Origin: Anaspis maculata
Taxonomy: Eukaryota; Arthropoda; Insecta; Coleoptera; Scraptiidae
Direction: 5' to 3'
NCBI GenBank assembly: GCA_949128115.1
Contig: OX421965.1
Coordinates: 34,033,681-34,097,680, forward strand
DNA: 64,000 nucleotides
The translations under genes and the position numbers were made by a program. The notes beneath the pieces were generated by a model. That model saw nothing but the letters and a program-made list of their open reading frames with translations, made no database searches and was not told the origin of the DNA. This document shows positions 44,901 to 57,647 of the stretch, piece by piece (position 1 is the stretch's first letter; every line of letters begins with the position of its first letter).

Positions 44901-45383
44901 TATATTTTTATGTAGTCTTCCATTTGAAATGTGCTCGAAAAATCGTTCTAAAAGTACCAAGTGGCATTGTTTTGTAAGTACCAAAAAATCCAGTAGCCCC
45001 CCGGATTTATTCATCGACAAAATGACTTTGGAAAGTAAAAAGGCTGTATTTCGGTAAGTACGCAACGGAAAGCAAAAAAATAAAAACTAACGAGTTACAT
45101 AAGCTACAGACTATAAGATACAAGCAAGTATAGGTGTACAGGGTGGATGAACAATCTCCTGCATGAGATTAAAAAAGAACAAAACTGAACGACTTTTTTT
45201 ATCACCCTATATTAGACATATCCATGTGATTTTTGTGGGGAACTTCAGTAGTTCTTGAAAATATTGACATTTTTCTTCAAAACAGTGCAAGCGGTTTCAC
45301 AATCGACCGATTTTCAAGAGTTTTCTGTCGATTTTAAAAAAACCTTTTTTTAAAAATATCCACTTCAATTTGTGAGCAGTTTA

Positions 45384-48009
45384 TTTACTTTTGATTTCGC
45401 TTACCCCGGGTTCCTGTTACAGATGCCCACAATAACCCATAACGGCAGGGTGCTTTCAAAGGTGTTTCAACGGCAAAAGACGGACGGCATCGCTGGATTA
45501 CCGGGGATTCAATTCGCCTTCAAATTTACGTGCAAAATGGCTTCTTGCAAAATCGGAAAGGACCCGCAAAAACCTTATCTTTATACGCGCCAGCGTGTTT
45601 GACTGTATTAATAAAATCGTTTGACCGCTCTTTTTGAATTATAAGTTTTCCAACCGTTACATGATAAAGGCGTAGTAATCTTTGAATAATAATGTCGAAG
45701 AACATTGACACATTTTCTAATCACTGCTTTCCTTTCGTCGTGACAGAAACGATGACGCTGGTGGTGCTGGAATAAATCGATCGCCCATCTCTTGAGCTTT
45801 CCAATACCAAAAGTAAACAATCTAATAAAATAAAATACTTGATTGAAAAATCCACTTCCTTTTTTGATCAATTGTTTGTTACTTTAGTTTGAATCTTCAT
45901 ATTATCTGTACTGGAAGTGGAAAGCGAAACAGCAACACGGGGAGTGGTGACAATAAGGAGCTTTCAAGTCAAACGCAATTAAATATTAATACCCACCTAC
46001 CCAGGAACAAACTCGTGCTTGAACGTTAAATGCCGAACACCTGTTGAATAGAAAAATGAAGCAGATAGTAGTTGCAAAAATGAAAGGAAAATATTGCTTT
46101 CAATCTGCTTAATTAAAAACTTTACGTTGTAGCCACCTGAGGCGCCGCTATTTTTTTAATTAATGAAACGTAAAAAGTAAGCACCGAAAGAGGTTGTTTG
46201 TGAGTCGGTTTGGAGCAAAAAAATCGCCGTCAAGTCTGTCGCAGGATCCTTTCATCGCCGACAGCTGTACTTGTATGATGTTTTTGGAGTCATTCCTCAT
46301 TTTATCATCAATTTACATCCCTGAGAGAATCATTTCCCTAAACACATTCATGGACGAAAAGAGATAGAAAAGAGTTGTGGGGCCCTGCCAGTACCTTGAA
46401 TATTGAAAGCTTTTCAGAAGTTCAGACAGAAATTTTCAGGGAAGCAACAACATGCAGAGTGCACCATGGTATGCTACGAATAACGCCATCCGCCAGAAGC
46501 GTCAGGTGCCCACAATAAGGGAGGAAATGAGAAATGTTATAGTACCTGCCAAGTATCACTGCTGATCGAGCTCAAATTCAATAAGTTGGAAAGAATTTAT
46601 ATTTATATTTCTTATCTATTTGTACAGGATGCAAAAAAAAGCGCGACATTGCTCAATGGTGTACGATATTAGGGAGTTATCATGGAGAGCGAATATATAT
46701 ACAAGTGCTCCTGAATAAAGTAGCCAAACGTCTATAAAATAAGATAGCCCACTCCAGAGGGTGATCATGCAAAATGATCAAATTTCGAAAAACAAGTGAG
46801 AAATGCCAGAATGTGGAACAATTCACTGGATAGGGTAGTACTCGGGGTAGTACTCGGGGTAGTAGGTTTAATACGAAATAATGGTCCTATACGAGCTCCG
46901 GCAAGCAACTCGCTTCGCTCCCTAATGGTTTGCATCTTCTTTTCTTTAGATTGTGAGTCGTTCTACTGATGGATATATTTACGACACGATTTGTTTGCGA
47001 TTAATCTCTTTTCGTCTCTTCTCGCTGCGCTCGGCGCTTGAACTTTCATATTTTGTCACATAAAGTAGGTAGGTAGGTAGTAGTAGCTAGGTAGTGGGAA
47101 CGTACATACCTACCTCCTACACCTTGGATTCTATAGAATTCATAGCCAGCTGACAATTCACTGGGTTCACAAAATGTGGAAATCCACCAATAGGCAGTTT
47201 GCTATGTCACGTAATTTACAATGTAATGCAGCTGAAAACGTCACAACGTAGGAGCTTGCCATTGATTACAGACCAGATCTCACGTGACATTTAGCGTGAT
47301 CCACAGCATACGTACGTGACAATCGCAAACAAACTCTCTTCTATTATCTCGATCTTCTTTTGCGACTTATCAAGTTCCAGTACCTACTTTTCTTGCGCGA
47401 AAAGGAAAAAAAAGGAACTGTGAGCGACACGCGGTTACTGAGAAGGAACATTCGGGAACAACCCCGTGGCCCCGTGTATCCCGAATTACTGTTGAAGCGG
47501 AGGGTCTGCAGTTCAAGCATAACGTTAATTTGAGGATAATTTATTCCGGAGAAATTATTCTCCCCTCAAGGCTGAGCTCAAACACTGAAACCGCCAATAA
47601 TAATTTCAAATAAGGATCCCGCGGGCTCGGCGGGAAGAGTGCAAGCTTGCCAATAACCATCCGCGCAAATATTGGCGTGTTATTCGCCAAGTTCAAGGAA
47701 TTTACATGTTCTTTGTCTGGCGCTGGGCGGAGGAACGGCGGCGGAGGAACGCATTTGTGTAACATTCTACGACAACAAACTTGACATGCAGAAAGTATAC
47801 CGCAGTGTTCGGATTGGATTGAGATTGCACGATTTTACTCTCGCGCCATCCTGAGCTCACGCTTGCAGTCTCTGGAATGGAGTGACCTTCGGTTTATATT
47901 ATCATAAAGTTTTCAGTGATCAGCATCTTGAGATTGGACGTCTGCCTCTCTCCTACCCCTACTTCGCATACTTTTTTTAATTGTATTTTTTATGATTCTA
48001 CGAGATGAC
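45384..48009. other. Intergenic, simple repeats; no gene seen
   Basis: GGGTAGTACTC occurs three times in tandem at about 46833-46865, and an AGGTAGGTAGGTAG run is at 47066-47096. ORFs are short. Nothing else recognised. Confidence 0.4.
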
Positions 48010-48012
48010 ATT

Positions 48013-51000
48013 TGGACAGGGAGCTGGTGCCTCAAAACTCACGTCATAAGGTGCATTATTCTAACCCTCAAGATCTAATGGGCGTTGATAATTGATAAAG
48101 TTGTTTGAAATTTCTTCGTCTTACATGTCAGACCGGTGGCGCTTGAGGCTGGTATAAGCTTGTCAATTTTCGAAAAAAAAAGGCCAAAATTCACGTCATA
48201 AGTTACATGAATGAAACCAACGGGCTTTTGTGTGGGCACATTCCCTTAATCAAAAATCGAGCCGTAAGACAAAGTTTTTGGAGGCTTTCACAAGTTTTAA
48301 ATTTTCAAAAGGGACCAAAGTTTACCTCCTCCTGGAGACTTCCCCTTGGACATAATTTTAAGAGTGAAGAACGATTCAATTTTAAGAGTGAAAAACGATT
48401 CATACATGATTTTTCACGCAGGTTTCGAATCTATGTTCAATGGTACATCACTTACAGGGTACAACATCGAAAATATTTTCTCAAAGCGTACACCCGTATT
48501 ATTATGGAAATTGATTGCGTTTCCCATCCTGATTACAAATATATATCACACTTGATGGGTTAGTTGACAAAGCACCTGTAAGAAAATTTATGGGATTTGG
48601 TCCTTTTTTTTTGATAATTTCAAACTTGTCTTATGAACCTAAAGCCCCCAAAAATTTTCACCTTTGACCAAATTTTCGTTGAAGGGGATGTTCCCACACA
48701 AAGTCCCGTTGGATTGGTTTCATTATTGATTTTTCATCTTTTGAGGTAGGTACGGTTTCGGCCCTTTTTTCGAAAATTGACAAGCTCATCAGCCTTAAGC
48801 CCCCGGTCTGACATGTTAGACAAAGTCATTTTCACCAACCTTATCAACGCACATTAGATCTTTAGGGTTAAAATCATGTACCTCACCTCATGACGTAAGT
48901 CTTGAGGCATCAGCTCCCTTTGGCCAGTCAAATTAGAACAAATTTTTCCGTTTGAGGGAGAACACTGTTGAAGTTTTGGAAATGTGACAGTAATGTCCGG
49001 TAAGGTGTACTGTTGAACATACTAAAAGTCCCCAACTCTACCTATTGAGCTTGAGCCGCCATCTTAGAAAAATGGTCCTTCGATCCAGTTTTCTGCTTAT
49101 ATTCCGCTAACCATCAGAGATATTCAATTAAGTTCCATCAAAAATCAAAGCTATAAAATTGTCCACAAAAATCGTTTAATATCGATTTTTTTCTCGTATC
49201 TGTTAATATGAATTAAATTAAATTAACAGAAAAAAAAAATAAAAAAAGCGATTTTTTGCCTATGGCTAGAGATATTGTCTTCAAAATTTGTGAAGATGTT
49301 GACAGTCTACATCAAAGCTGAACGTGACAGTTGAGATAGAAAAAAATTGCGAAAATTATTTTTATTTTTTTTTAAATTAAGCAAAAATTTGGTTCTCGAG
49401 TTTGACATTCCCAACAGGGCGGAGTAAAGGTTTCAATCGAACATCAATCAGTTTTGATATTTACATATTGTAAGACAAGATTTCATAAGTATTATTGTGC
49501 CTTCATGAGCTTCTGAAATGCTCGATATGAATTAAACTCAAAGAATAATAGCGAAGTCCAAAAAGTGTTGTCGATTGGTTCTGAAGGAAACATTTCGATA
49601 CAAAAGACATCAGCAAAGGATATACAGGAGGTCCAAAGGTTATTCAACTGCATATGAGCCCCATATTGATGTGCCTTATCCAAAATAGTACAAAAGAATC
49701 AATCAAAATGTTAAAATTATACCCTGTGTAACAAAAAAATGTAACGATACAAAATGGAAATAGTGGAGCATACCTGATGCCAAAAGACGGTCTTTACATT
49801 TCTAAAAAAAAAAACAAGATTAATCGATTAATCTGAAAGTTATTAGTCCTCAAACTTGACTTTACAAATTTTATCCAGTCAAATGGGGAAAAATAGAGAG
49901 AAGTAACTGTCGGAGTTTCAGAAATACGACAGGGATGTTCGCCCAGGTATACTTATAAACATACTAAAAGTCATCGCCTCTACCTGTTGTGCTCGAGCGG
50001 CCATCTTGGAAAAATGGTAATAAACTTGATCGAAAGACCATTTTTCCAAGATGGCGGCTCAAGCGCAATTGGTAGAGGCGGGGACTTTTAGAATGTTTAT
50101 AAGTATACCTTAGCGAACATCCCTGTCAAATTTCTGAAACTCCGACTGTTACTTCTCTCTACTTTTCCCTATTTGACTGGCTGAAATCTGTAAAGTCAAG
50201 TTTGAGGACTAATAACTTCCAAATAAATCAATTAATTTTTTCTTTTTCAAGCAATGGGAAGGCTGTATTTTTGGCACCAGGTATGCTTTACTACTTCCAT
50301 TTTGTATCGTTACTTTTTGTTATACAGGATGGATTTTGACATTTTGATTGATTCTTTTGTATTATTTTGGATAAGGCAAGACACATCAATATGGGGCTCA
50401 TATACAGTTGGATAACCTTTGGACCTCCTGTATATCCTCCACTGATGTCTTTTGTTTCGAAATGTTTTCTTCAGAAACGATCGACAACACTTTTTGGACT
50501 CAGGTATTATTCTTTTAGTTTATTTCATATCAAGCATTCCAGAAGCTCGTAAAGGCACAATACTGGTGAAATCTTGTCTTACAATATGTAAATATTATTG
50601 CTGGTTGATATTCAATTGAAACCTTGACTCAGCTCTGTTAGAAATGTAAAACTCGAAAACCAAATTTTTGCTTAGTTAATTTTAGGCTTAATTAAAAAAA
50701 AATTTAAAAAATTTTCACAATTTTTTTTAATCTCAACTGTCACGTTAAGTTTTGATGTAACCTGCCAACATCTTCACAAATTTAAGAGACAATATCTCTA
50801 GGCATAGGCAAAAAATCGCTAATTTTTGTTTTTTTTTTGTTAAGGTTATTTTAATGATATCAACAGATACAAGAAAAAAATCGGTATGAAACAATTTTTG
50901 TAGACAATTTTATAGCCTTTATTTTAAACGAAATTTGACTAGATATCTCTGATAATTAGCGCAATATAAGCAGAAAACTGGATCGAAGGACCATTTTCCC

Positions 51001-51145
51001 AAGATGGCGGCTAGAGCTTAATAGGTAGAGTTGGGGACTTGAAGTATGTTTATCAGTACACCTTACCGGACATTACTGTCAAATTTTTAAAACTCCAACA
51101 GATTTTTCCCTCCAGCTTTCCCTATTTGACTGGCCTACCTGTCCA
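48013..51145. mobile_element. Foldback family A, copy 2, split by the 2.2-kb palindrome
   Basis: Starts TGGACAGGGAGCTGG at 48013 after target ATT (48010-48012). Its body runs to 48919, where the right terminus is broken at CAGCTCCCT. It resumes at 51141 with GTCCA, followed by ATT (51146-51148). Removing the inserted 48920-51137 and one copy of CCT restores exactly the right end seen in copy 1. Arms and content match 31097-31974. Confidence 0.85.
48920..51137. mobile_element. 2.2-kb near-complete palindrome (foldback family C), 3-bp TSD CCT
   Basis: Ends T(T/A)GGCCAGTCAAAT and its complement. The arms, each about 1.1 kb, pair through to CCATCTTGGAAAAATGGT and ACCATTTTTCCAAGATGG, with a loop of only 18 nt centred near 50028. 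It is flanked by CCT (48917-48919, 51138-51140). Within each arm, the outer 170 bp and the inner 160 bp are themselves related in direct orientation (CCAGTCAAAT... through GCCATCTT-GAAAAATGGT), so the module occurs four times. No ORF of interest; 49492-49683 and 50367-50552 are the same sequence on the two arms. Confidence 0.88.
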
Positions 51146-51199
51146 ATTCAGCTGTGAGCTGATCCACCATAGAACTTTGAGGATAGTATAGAATATCCA

Positions 51200-51286
51200 T
51201 GGACTTGGCGGGATTCAAACCCATACCAGGGCAGCCGCCAATGGTTTGGCTTTCCATCATTTCACCTGAACCACTCGGCCATCGTT
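51200..51286 (-). repeat. tRNA-like sequence (tRNA-derived SINE head or tRNA pseudogene)
   Basis: On the minus strand CGATGGCCGAGTGGTTCAG gives a good A box (TGGCCGAGTGG), and about 45 nt later GGTTTGAATCCC gives a B box with one C-to-T change from GGTTCGAATCC. The spacing and the long variable arm resemble a Ser or Leu tRNA. The acceptor stem does not pair, so it is not a working tRNA. Most likely the RNA polymerase III promoter part of a SINE. Confidence 0.6.
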
Positions 51287-51289
51287 TCT

Positions 51290-54200
51290 TTATGTACCCG
51301 CTTCAGCATTCCACAATATTTCAAACTTCTTCCCGAAAAACTTAGAAAGTTCTCGTCGTTCCCAGTCCAACCTGTATTCGCGAAAGCTCCAGAAAAGTCT
51401 ATTGGCTTTGCAATGGTTCTCGTAAGCTTTGAACGATGAACGCAAAGCTCATCCGCCAACTTTGCAGGTGTGGTCTTATTCGCGCGTCGTGGTCTCTGGC
51501 GGGTTTCGTAATAATATAAAAGTTCAAATTTGTAAATCGACTCTCATTTATGTGTGCCGAAAAGCAATACTGATTCATCCACATTTATTGTTTGCTTGGA
51601 TTGTTTTGGAATTTTTCTATTACAACCACCACTAATTTTTTCCTTTTTTTCCGAGGAGTTAGTAAATGACCCACTTCCCGGCCTCCTATAAAGCTGATGT
51701 AATAAATAAATAACTGAAGCTATTATGAATGGAATAAATAAAGGTTATGTGGCGCAGCTGCAAGCATTAATTTGGTTGCCGAACTTGTGTGATCCTTAAA
51801 ATTTTGCAGTGAGTTTGAGAGCCCCACGCTCCACGCCCGTGAGGACTTTCCAATTTACAGTGCTCGTTTAGAATGACGATTGATAAAAAATGCAGTGTAA
51901 TGGACACTTTCATCCTTTACAACTCCCGAGATTCCCATCAAAGAGCTCCGGCTTTCGTAAACAAAAACTTCGATACGCCACGCCGGGTTCCAATCTCTTT
52001 ATAAAATCCAAGGACCAAGAATACATATTTACATGTAAAAAGAAATGTTTACTCGGTCTTCCTCTTGTTGACTCGCCCTTTCGCCCATCCTTTGATGGGA
52101 ACTGCGCTGATGGCTTGTTGTTCTGTGTTTCTGGCGCTCCGCGAGTAAGCCATTCGACAGAGTCCTTGGCCATACACCATACATATACACAACCGCCAAA
52201 AGGACGTAAAGCAAAAATCAATGCTCGCGTTTTAAATCGTAAACATTTACTTTGTCACTGGCCTCTTTCAGTTTCGGAATTCGTCTTGGAAACGACCCGC
52301 AACCACCGTCTCCAGGGATCGTCTTTCAATCTGCCGTTCTGAATACATAACTAGAGAACCTCCAATAAGAGTTTGGTCTCTCCTTTCCTGCCAAAGATAA
52401 ATTCATTCGTCTCTCCAGCGCTGCTGACACTGCCACCGTTGAAAATTGGTCGCTTGTGTGTGGTGTTGGGTGGTGATGTAAAAATGTATCGCATTGCATT
52501 TTTCTGCAGAGAACGCCTCACACGCCGCACAAAAGGTGACGCTAACCCATACCTGCCACAATAAACGCTCATGCCCATTTGCCCGGAACGACTCGGGCAT
52601 AAATCTGCGACTGCCGTTTCAAGATGCAGTCCGATCTGTATGTGTGTGGCCATGGCGGTTACAAGGACGAAAGGACACGAGCGTGGGGGCGATAAATTCT
52701 CGAGGTACGACGACGAATTTTCTCGATTTAAATTTTGGGGAGGTAATTAGTCTTCTTCGTGAACTAGGCTTGGATGCATATCCCTCTGTTACCAGAGCCG
52801 CGTGGAGAGGAACTCTGGGCACAGAAGAACGAATTTACCGTCCCTGTGATACCAAATCAGCTGGTTGTATTGAAGTGAATGCAAATACCCAGATGCTGGC
52901 TACATAAGGCAACAACCTCAAAATCTGATCTTTCTTTTGAAACCGACACGACGGTCAAAAACTGGCTCTGAAGAAAGTCAAGCGACCAGGAGCGTCACGA
53001 AACGACCTCTTAATACTCTTATTGTGTACTACTTACTGTGTCTGTTAGTGACTTAATCAAGTTATGAGATGCGGAACTGTGCGAGTGATAAGAACGAGAT
53101 GAGATCGGTGGTCAACAAGCGCTGGATACTACTGAGGATCTTGAATCGTCACTGGTCAGCGACGTGGTTAACTTGTTTTGCAGATAAATTCTTCCGCTCA
53201 TACGATTTGTACGATAAGGGATGTAGAGAAACTACTTTAATTGATTCAGTACCTATGTGAAAAGTTGTTACAGTATTAAAGAGCTTTTTTGGCAGTAAAG
53301 ATGTTGAGGGAAAGCAGTTCAGTGCTATGGCACCACCCCGATGAATAACATCCTGTGCCCACGTGTTTCACCCCCTACACCACAAAGCAATTACAATGAA
53401 TTGTAACAACACGGTAATTAAATATAAGGCACAGCAGCAAAGGTGCATGGGACGTGAAAATAAATTCACGCCCATGCATAATTAGATCAAAACTCGAAGA
53501 TGCCGTAAAATAGTGAAATAGCACACCACCAACAGCGGCGCACGCCAGGACTCCATACACTTTCTCTTTCCTACTACTCCTATATCCTGTGCCAGAGCTC
53601 CCAGTTAGTAGCGGCAGAGCTCCTCCGCGAAATTAATCATGGCACAATACGCAGAATTTCCCTCACTATACATTCATTCACAATTAACAGGGCGAAGCAA
53701 TGCATCTCCTAGATTTATTAGCCGCTGCGAGCACAAAATTGAATAAAGAGAGCAAGGATAATTAGTGACTTCTGTGTGGGGAGAGAGACTGGAAGAGAAG
53801 GACCTTTCGGAATGTATAATTAGAACATGGCCTATAAATTATGCAAAGGAATGGAGAGAGGAATTACAATCGGTACATGTACAGAGCTGGAGCCCCGGAG
53901 ATAGGCAGTCGGCTCTGGTAGAAGAGAGATGAGACAACTCTTCCTTGGTGTGTGTATGTGTGTGTGCATGTCAGTCACCGAGGAAAAGGAGCTTACACTT
54001 GAAGGAGACAAGTTGTTGCGAGAAATTATTCGCTATTTGGGCCGGCTTACATCCGGGTTTAATTTTCCTTGCGTGTCGCCAATTACTCCCGCCGTGTGGA
54101 TCTTGAATAAATCGCTGAACCCCCAAAAACCGTTCGCATCACGCTCCTACGCATTTCAACATGGCTATTATACACCAGGGACCTCTTGTAAGTAGATACG

Positions 54201-54560
54201 GAACAAAAATTAAAACTTTGTCTCTGCGAAAATGCTGAATAAATATGTTTTTGATGTTCTGATTCTCAGTTGGAGGTATTGTCTAGATCTTAGTTTTGTC
54301 GATGATGCAAGATCTCGTTTTATCCAGTATTATTTTTCAATCTCGCTTGTGATTTCATCGTACATACCGCGTCTACAATCACTGGATATCAGAGCTCGTA
54401 ATTCTTCAAACCAGCAGAACTCCTTGATGAACTTGGTGACACGGCATGATATGGGGCATAGGTGATGTGCTAGGTTCAAATGTCCAATATGCCTAGTATT
54501 TCCGTGATGGTTTCCGTGATGGTTCCCAAATGGTTCCATCTCTCTGATTCAACTTTTTCT
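51290..54560. other. Intergenic, no supported gene
   Basis: Bases 51880-52920 are stop-poor, with overlapping ORFs on both strands (150, 137, 103 and 100 codons). None shows a domain, a codon pattern or splice structure that selects it. Unassigned exons of a host gene cannot be excluded here. Confidence 0.35.
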
Positions 54561-54589
54561 CCTCCTTCTTTCCCTCCGTCAGTATGAAC

Positions 54590-55560
54590 TAGTAGCCTGT
54601 GCACCCCAGGACCCCTTGAAGAACCGCCTCTGTGGGCTATCCGATGAGGTTTGTAGAAAATTTGGACTGCTTCAATTCTGTCTGACGATGACGGTATGCT
54701 TTGCTTAGCCTGTTGTTAATTGTTATCTATTCGCTGGAATATCTCGGTATCCTATCCTGCCCTTGGGTAAGTATTTCCGTGACCGTTATTCCTCAGTCTG
54801 TATGTAGCTGACAGAGCCTCCAATTCCACCACGAGGTGTCTGGTGTAGTGGCGGAAGGTCCAGCAGTGCTTCCATGGCTGCAGTGAGAGTCGTTGGCATC
54901 GCCTCTGTTATACTTAGACAAGCAAGTCTTTGCAGCTTGGCATGGTTTTTTTTTTCTGGCTTTATGCCATCAGGTTAGGGTACCAATATATGTAACTGTG
55001 GGGAGTATCGCTCTTGTCTATCCAAAGGATCATTCCCGGTTTGAGTCCCCACGTTCTTCCTATCATTCGCCTGCATGCCCAAAAAGCCCATGTGGCTGTG
55101 ATAGTTGTTTTCTCCAAATGGGCATTGAGTTCAACTTGGTGACTAGAAGCAGTCCCAAGTATTTGATCTCTTTGCTGAGTTGAAGTTCTTTCCCTCACAA
55201 TCGAAGCACCTCCGGTCTTGATTTTCTCCATCTTGTGGAGGCAACCACTGTTTTTTTGCAAGGTTCACTGTTAGCCCCTCTGCTGTTCACCATGCTTCTA
55301 CTATTCTCAAAGGTCGTTGCATGAGATGCGAGATTGACCTTTCGCACTTTTCACTTATGAGAATAGTGATGTTGTCTGCATATCCCTGTGCATGTATTCC
55401 TTCACGGTTCAGTTTCCAAAGAAGGCTATCCACTCCCAGGTTCCACAAGCAGGGTGACAGAACCCCACCTCAGGGACAACCCTTTGCAGCGGCCACCTCC
55501 CTGGTTATGTTGGGCTCCCAGTGAGCTCGTAACTTTAATGTCTTTCATCACAGAGCTGAT
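54590..55560 (-). pseudogene. Decayed non-LTR retrotransposon reverse transcriptase
   Basis: In one minus frame, from about 55490 downwards, the order is GCPxGGVLSPCLWNL (with TGA in place of the Gln codon), GYADNITIL at about 55353-55385 (catalytic YADD changed to YADN), a TVNLAKKTVV block and KEIKYLGLLL. A second frame (about 55070-54962) gives CRRMIGRTWGL and then an IDKSDTPHSYIYW stretch. A third (about 54890-54800) gives a TAAMEALLDLPPLH block. This is the palm-to-thumb order of LINE ORF2 of the R1/Jockey-like assemblage; the clade is uncertain. At least three in-frame stops, two frame changes and the altered catalytic residue make it dead. No poly(A) tail or target duplication was identified. 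Confidence 0.85.
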
Positions 55561-55569
55561 TCAATTCGC

Positions 55570-57645
55570 GACAGATTGACCAGCTACAGTGCCGGATTTA
55601 GGAATGTGGAGGCCCTGGGGCGACAGTATTTTTTGGAGGCCTCCAGTTGAGCTTTTAGGAATAATACTAAGGATAATGATAATGAATAAGTGGACCAGAT
55701 GGTCCACTAAATCTCTAACAGTCAGTTCCACCGAAGTTTTGCAAGCGGATTAACTTTATCACGCTGATAGTTGCTATGTACCAGCCGATCGCATGGCCAG
55801 TTACTAAGTTACTATGAGAAAGATAAAGTTAATTCGTTCATAAAAGTTGGGTAGAACTGGAGGTTAATGGTCAAGCTGGACTAGTGAAAAATCGAACCAA
55901 AACTCACTGCTAAACGGTTGTCAAAATTCCAAAAGGATATCTCACAAAACTAGCAAAAGAGGCGCGATTTCCAGCGGCTTAGGTAATCATGGACACCAGA
56001 CAGAAATAAATTATAAATGACAGAAATTTCTGGAAATAATGGTGATAAATTCACGAATCCCAGAAAAACGAGAACCTCACTCACCAAAAAGCGAACGAAA
56101 ACTCCACACAATGCCTTTAGACTGTGTGGTTGACCGTATTCGCAAGTATACGCCAATTTCCATCAAAGACCTAAGAAGGACGCCCCTTTTTCTCCATCAG
56201 AAAAAAGAACAAGTTTTTCCGGAAGTGAACAACCAAAACTACCATCGCGGAAAAAATAGCCAAAAATGCTAAGTCCAGCTACTTAATAGTGACATAGGCA
56301 CCAAAGGCACAGGTTTTTTTTCCTCAGGATCCCAAGTTGAAGCCACCGAGGAGTCTAATAATCTACTAGCGCTCTATTTAAAATGCGTAGCAAATTCGTA
56401 TATTCTTCTTTCCTGTTGTGCCTTTTGAGAAAGTGCTATAAGTACTACTTATCCTGGTCAGTTCTTTTATAAATCGTCTGTACCGTCTGTACCGTCTGTA
56501 CCAATAGTCACTGTAGCCGGTCCTGAACTCCTGAAGCTGCTGACACTGACAAGTCAGGATGATGGTGAAATTAGCAACAAATATGATGCCACTTCAAAGA
56601 CCAGCGTTCAGTAATTGGTTTTATACAATCAATTCCATGCATTTATACCACGCGCCTTTGCTCCTGCTGTACCTCCACAACGAAAACCGTTTCATTGGTG
56701 TGTGTAGGTATACAACTACGACAAAGTAACAGTTTTGGTTTTCTGGGGGCGCAATTTTATGGGTCTTTTCATAAAACGGGAACGCATAAGGCGTCGAACG
56801 ACCAGGAACGATCCTCGGGGTGTACATTTTGATTAAGGAGCAAGCAAAACTGCACACTGCACCTTATTACTCCAGCGCGCCGAAGTCGTCCGCGGAGTAT
56901 GGATGCATTTTTATGCAGCCTGGCATGGTTTTCCGTAAATCTCCCCGATCCGAAGGGTATCTTACACTGTTTCCTCCATTCATTCTCGTTTGAACTTTAA
57001 TAAAACCATCACATAGTGGAACAATACGTTGTTGTTCTTGACTTTTTATGGAACGACTGCGTTGTGCTTTATAACTGTTAACTATGTTCGCGCCAACGTG
57101 TGCTTTATGCACAAGCCAATTTGTGAAGTATGGGAACATAGTACAGTGTGAAATAATGTATAAAGCTCACCCTCATGAAGGCTAATGAAAATGAGTGGGC
57201 TCTAGTTGAGATTAGTTCCGTCCTATGCGTTCAGTTTCTATTCTTGGAAAATTGCTCTTTTGTGTATATTAAGGAGAAGGGGGGATCAAAGAATTATTAT
57301 GATGATGTCGTACACCTACAGGTAGAGGTAACGGAATTGTTTCCTTCGAGACTAGCGCTATATGTATAAAGGAGCATAAATAAGAAAATAAGATCTTAAA
57401 ATGCTTTCGTGGAGTCGTATGTTATTAGACGCAATCACAAAAAGAAGTAGGTGTACATTAATAAACTACTCAGCAAACTTGGTATAACCGAAAATTGGTT
57501 TAGGTATTGAATAATTTGTTATTTGATGTTGGGTAGGAGTTTGTTAAATTGCCATCAACGCTTGCATTTAAAGCAAATATGAGAACAACGGCGAACTCAT
57601 AAATAATTAGTTTAGCATGAAACGTAATTACTTCACTGAAACTAC
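55570..57645. other. Intergenic, no gene seen
   Basis: Bases 55585-55630 resemble 10818-10870 (a GCCGGATTTAGG/GAGGCC motif), a probable dispersed repeat end. Short triplication GTCTGTACC at 56479-56506. Nothing else recognised. Confidence 0.4.
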
Positions 57646-57647
57646 TA

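Larger units (their letters stand above)
44002..45383. mobile_element. Foldback family B, copy 2, with nested Tc1-type MITE
   Basis: Ends TAAACTGCTCACAAATTGAAG and its complement share TAAACTGCTCA with the foldback at 34332. Arms 44002-44480 and 44918-45383 are imperfect reverse complements (for example AAACAGTGCAAGCGGTTTC, CACCCTGTACACCTATA). The centre is occupied by a separate TA-flanked element (44507-44900). No target duplication was identified. Confidence 0.78.

Noticed and set aside
49492..50552. Two similar ORFs (49492-49683 minus and 50367-50552 plus) as a duplicated gene
   Set aside because: They are the same bases on the two arms of the palindrome.
51890..52907. Plus ORFs of 150 and 137 codons and opposing minus ORFs
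   Set aside because: Mutually overlapping frames on both strands, no domain; no basis to choose one.
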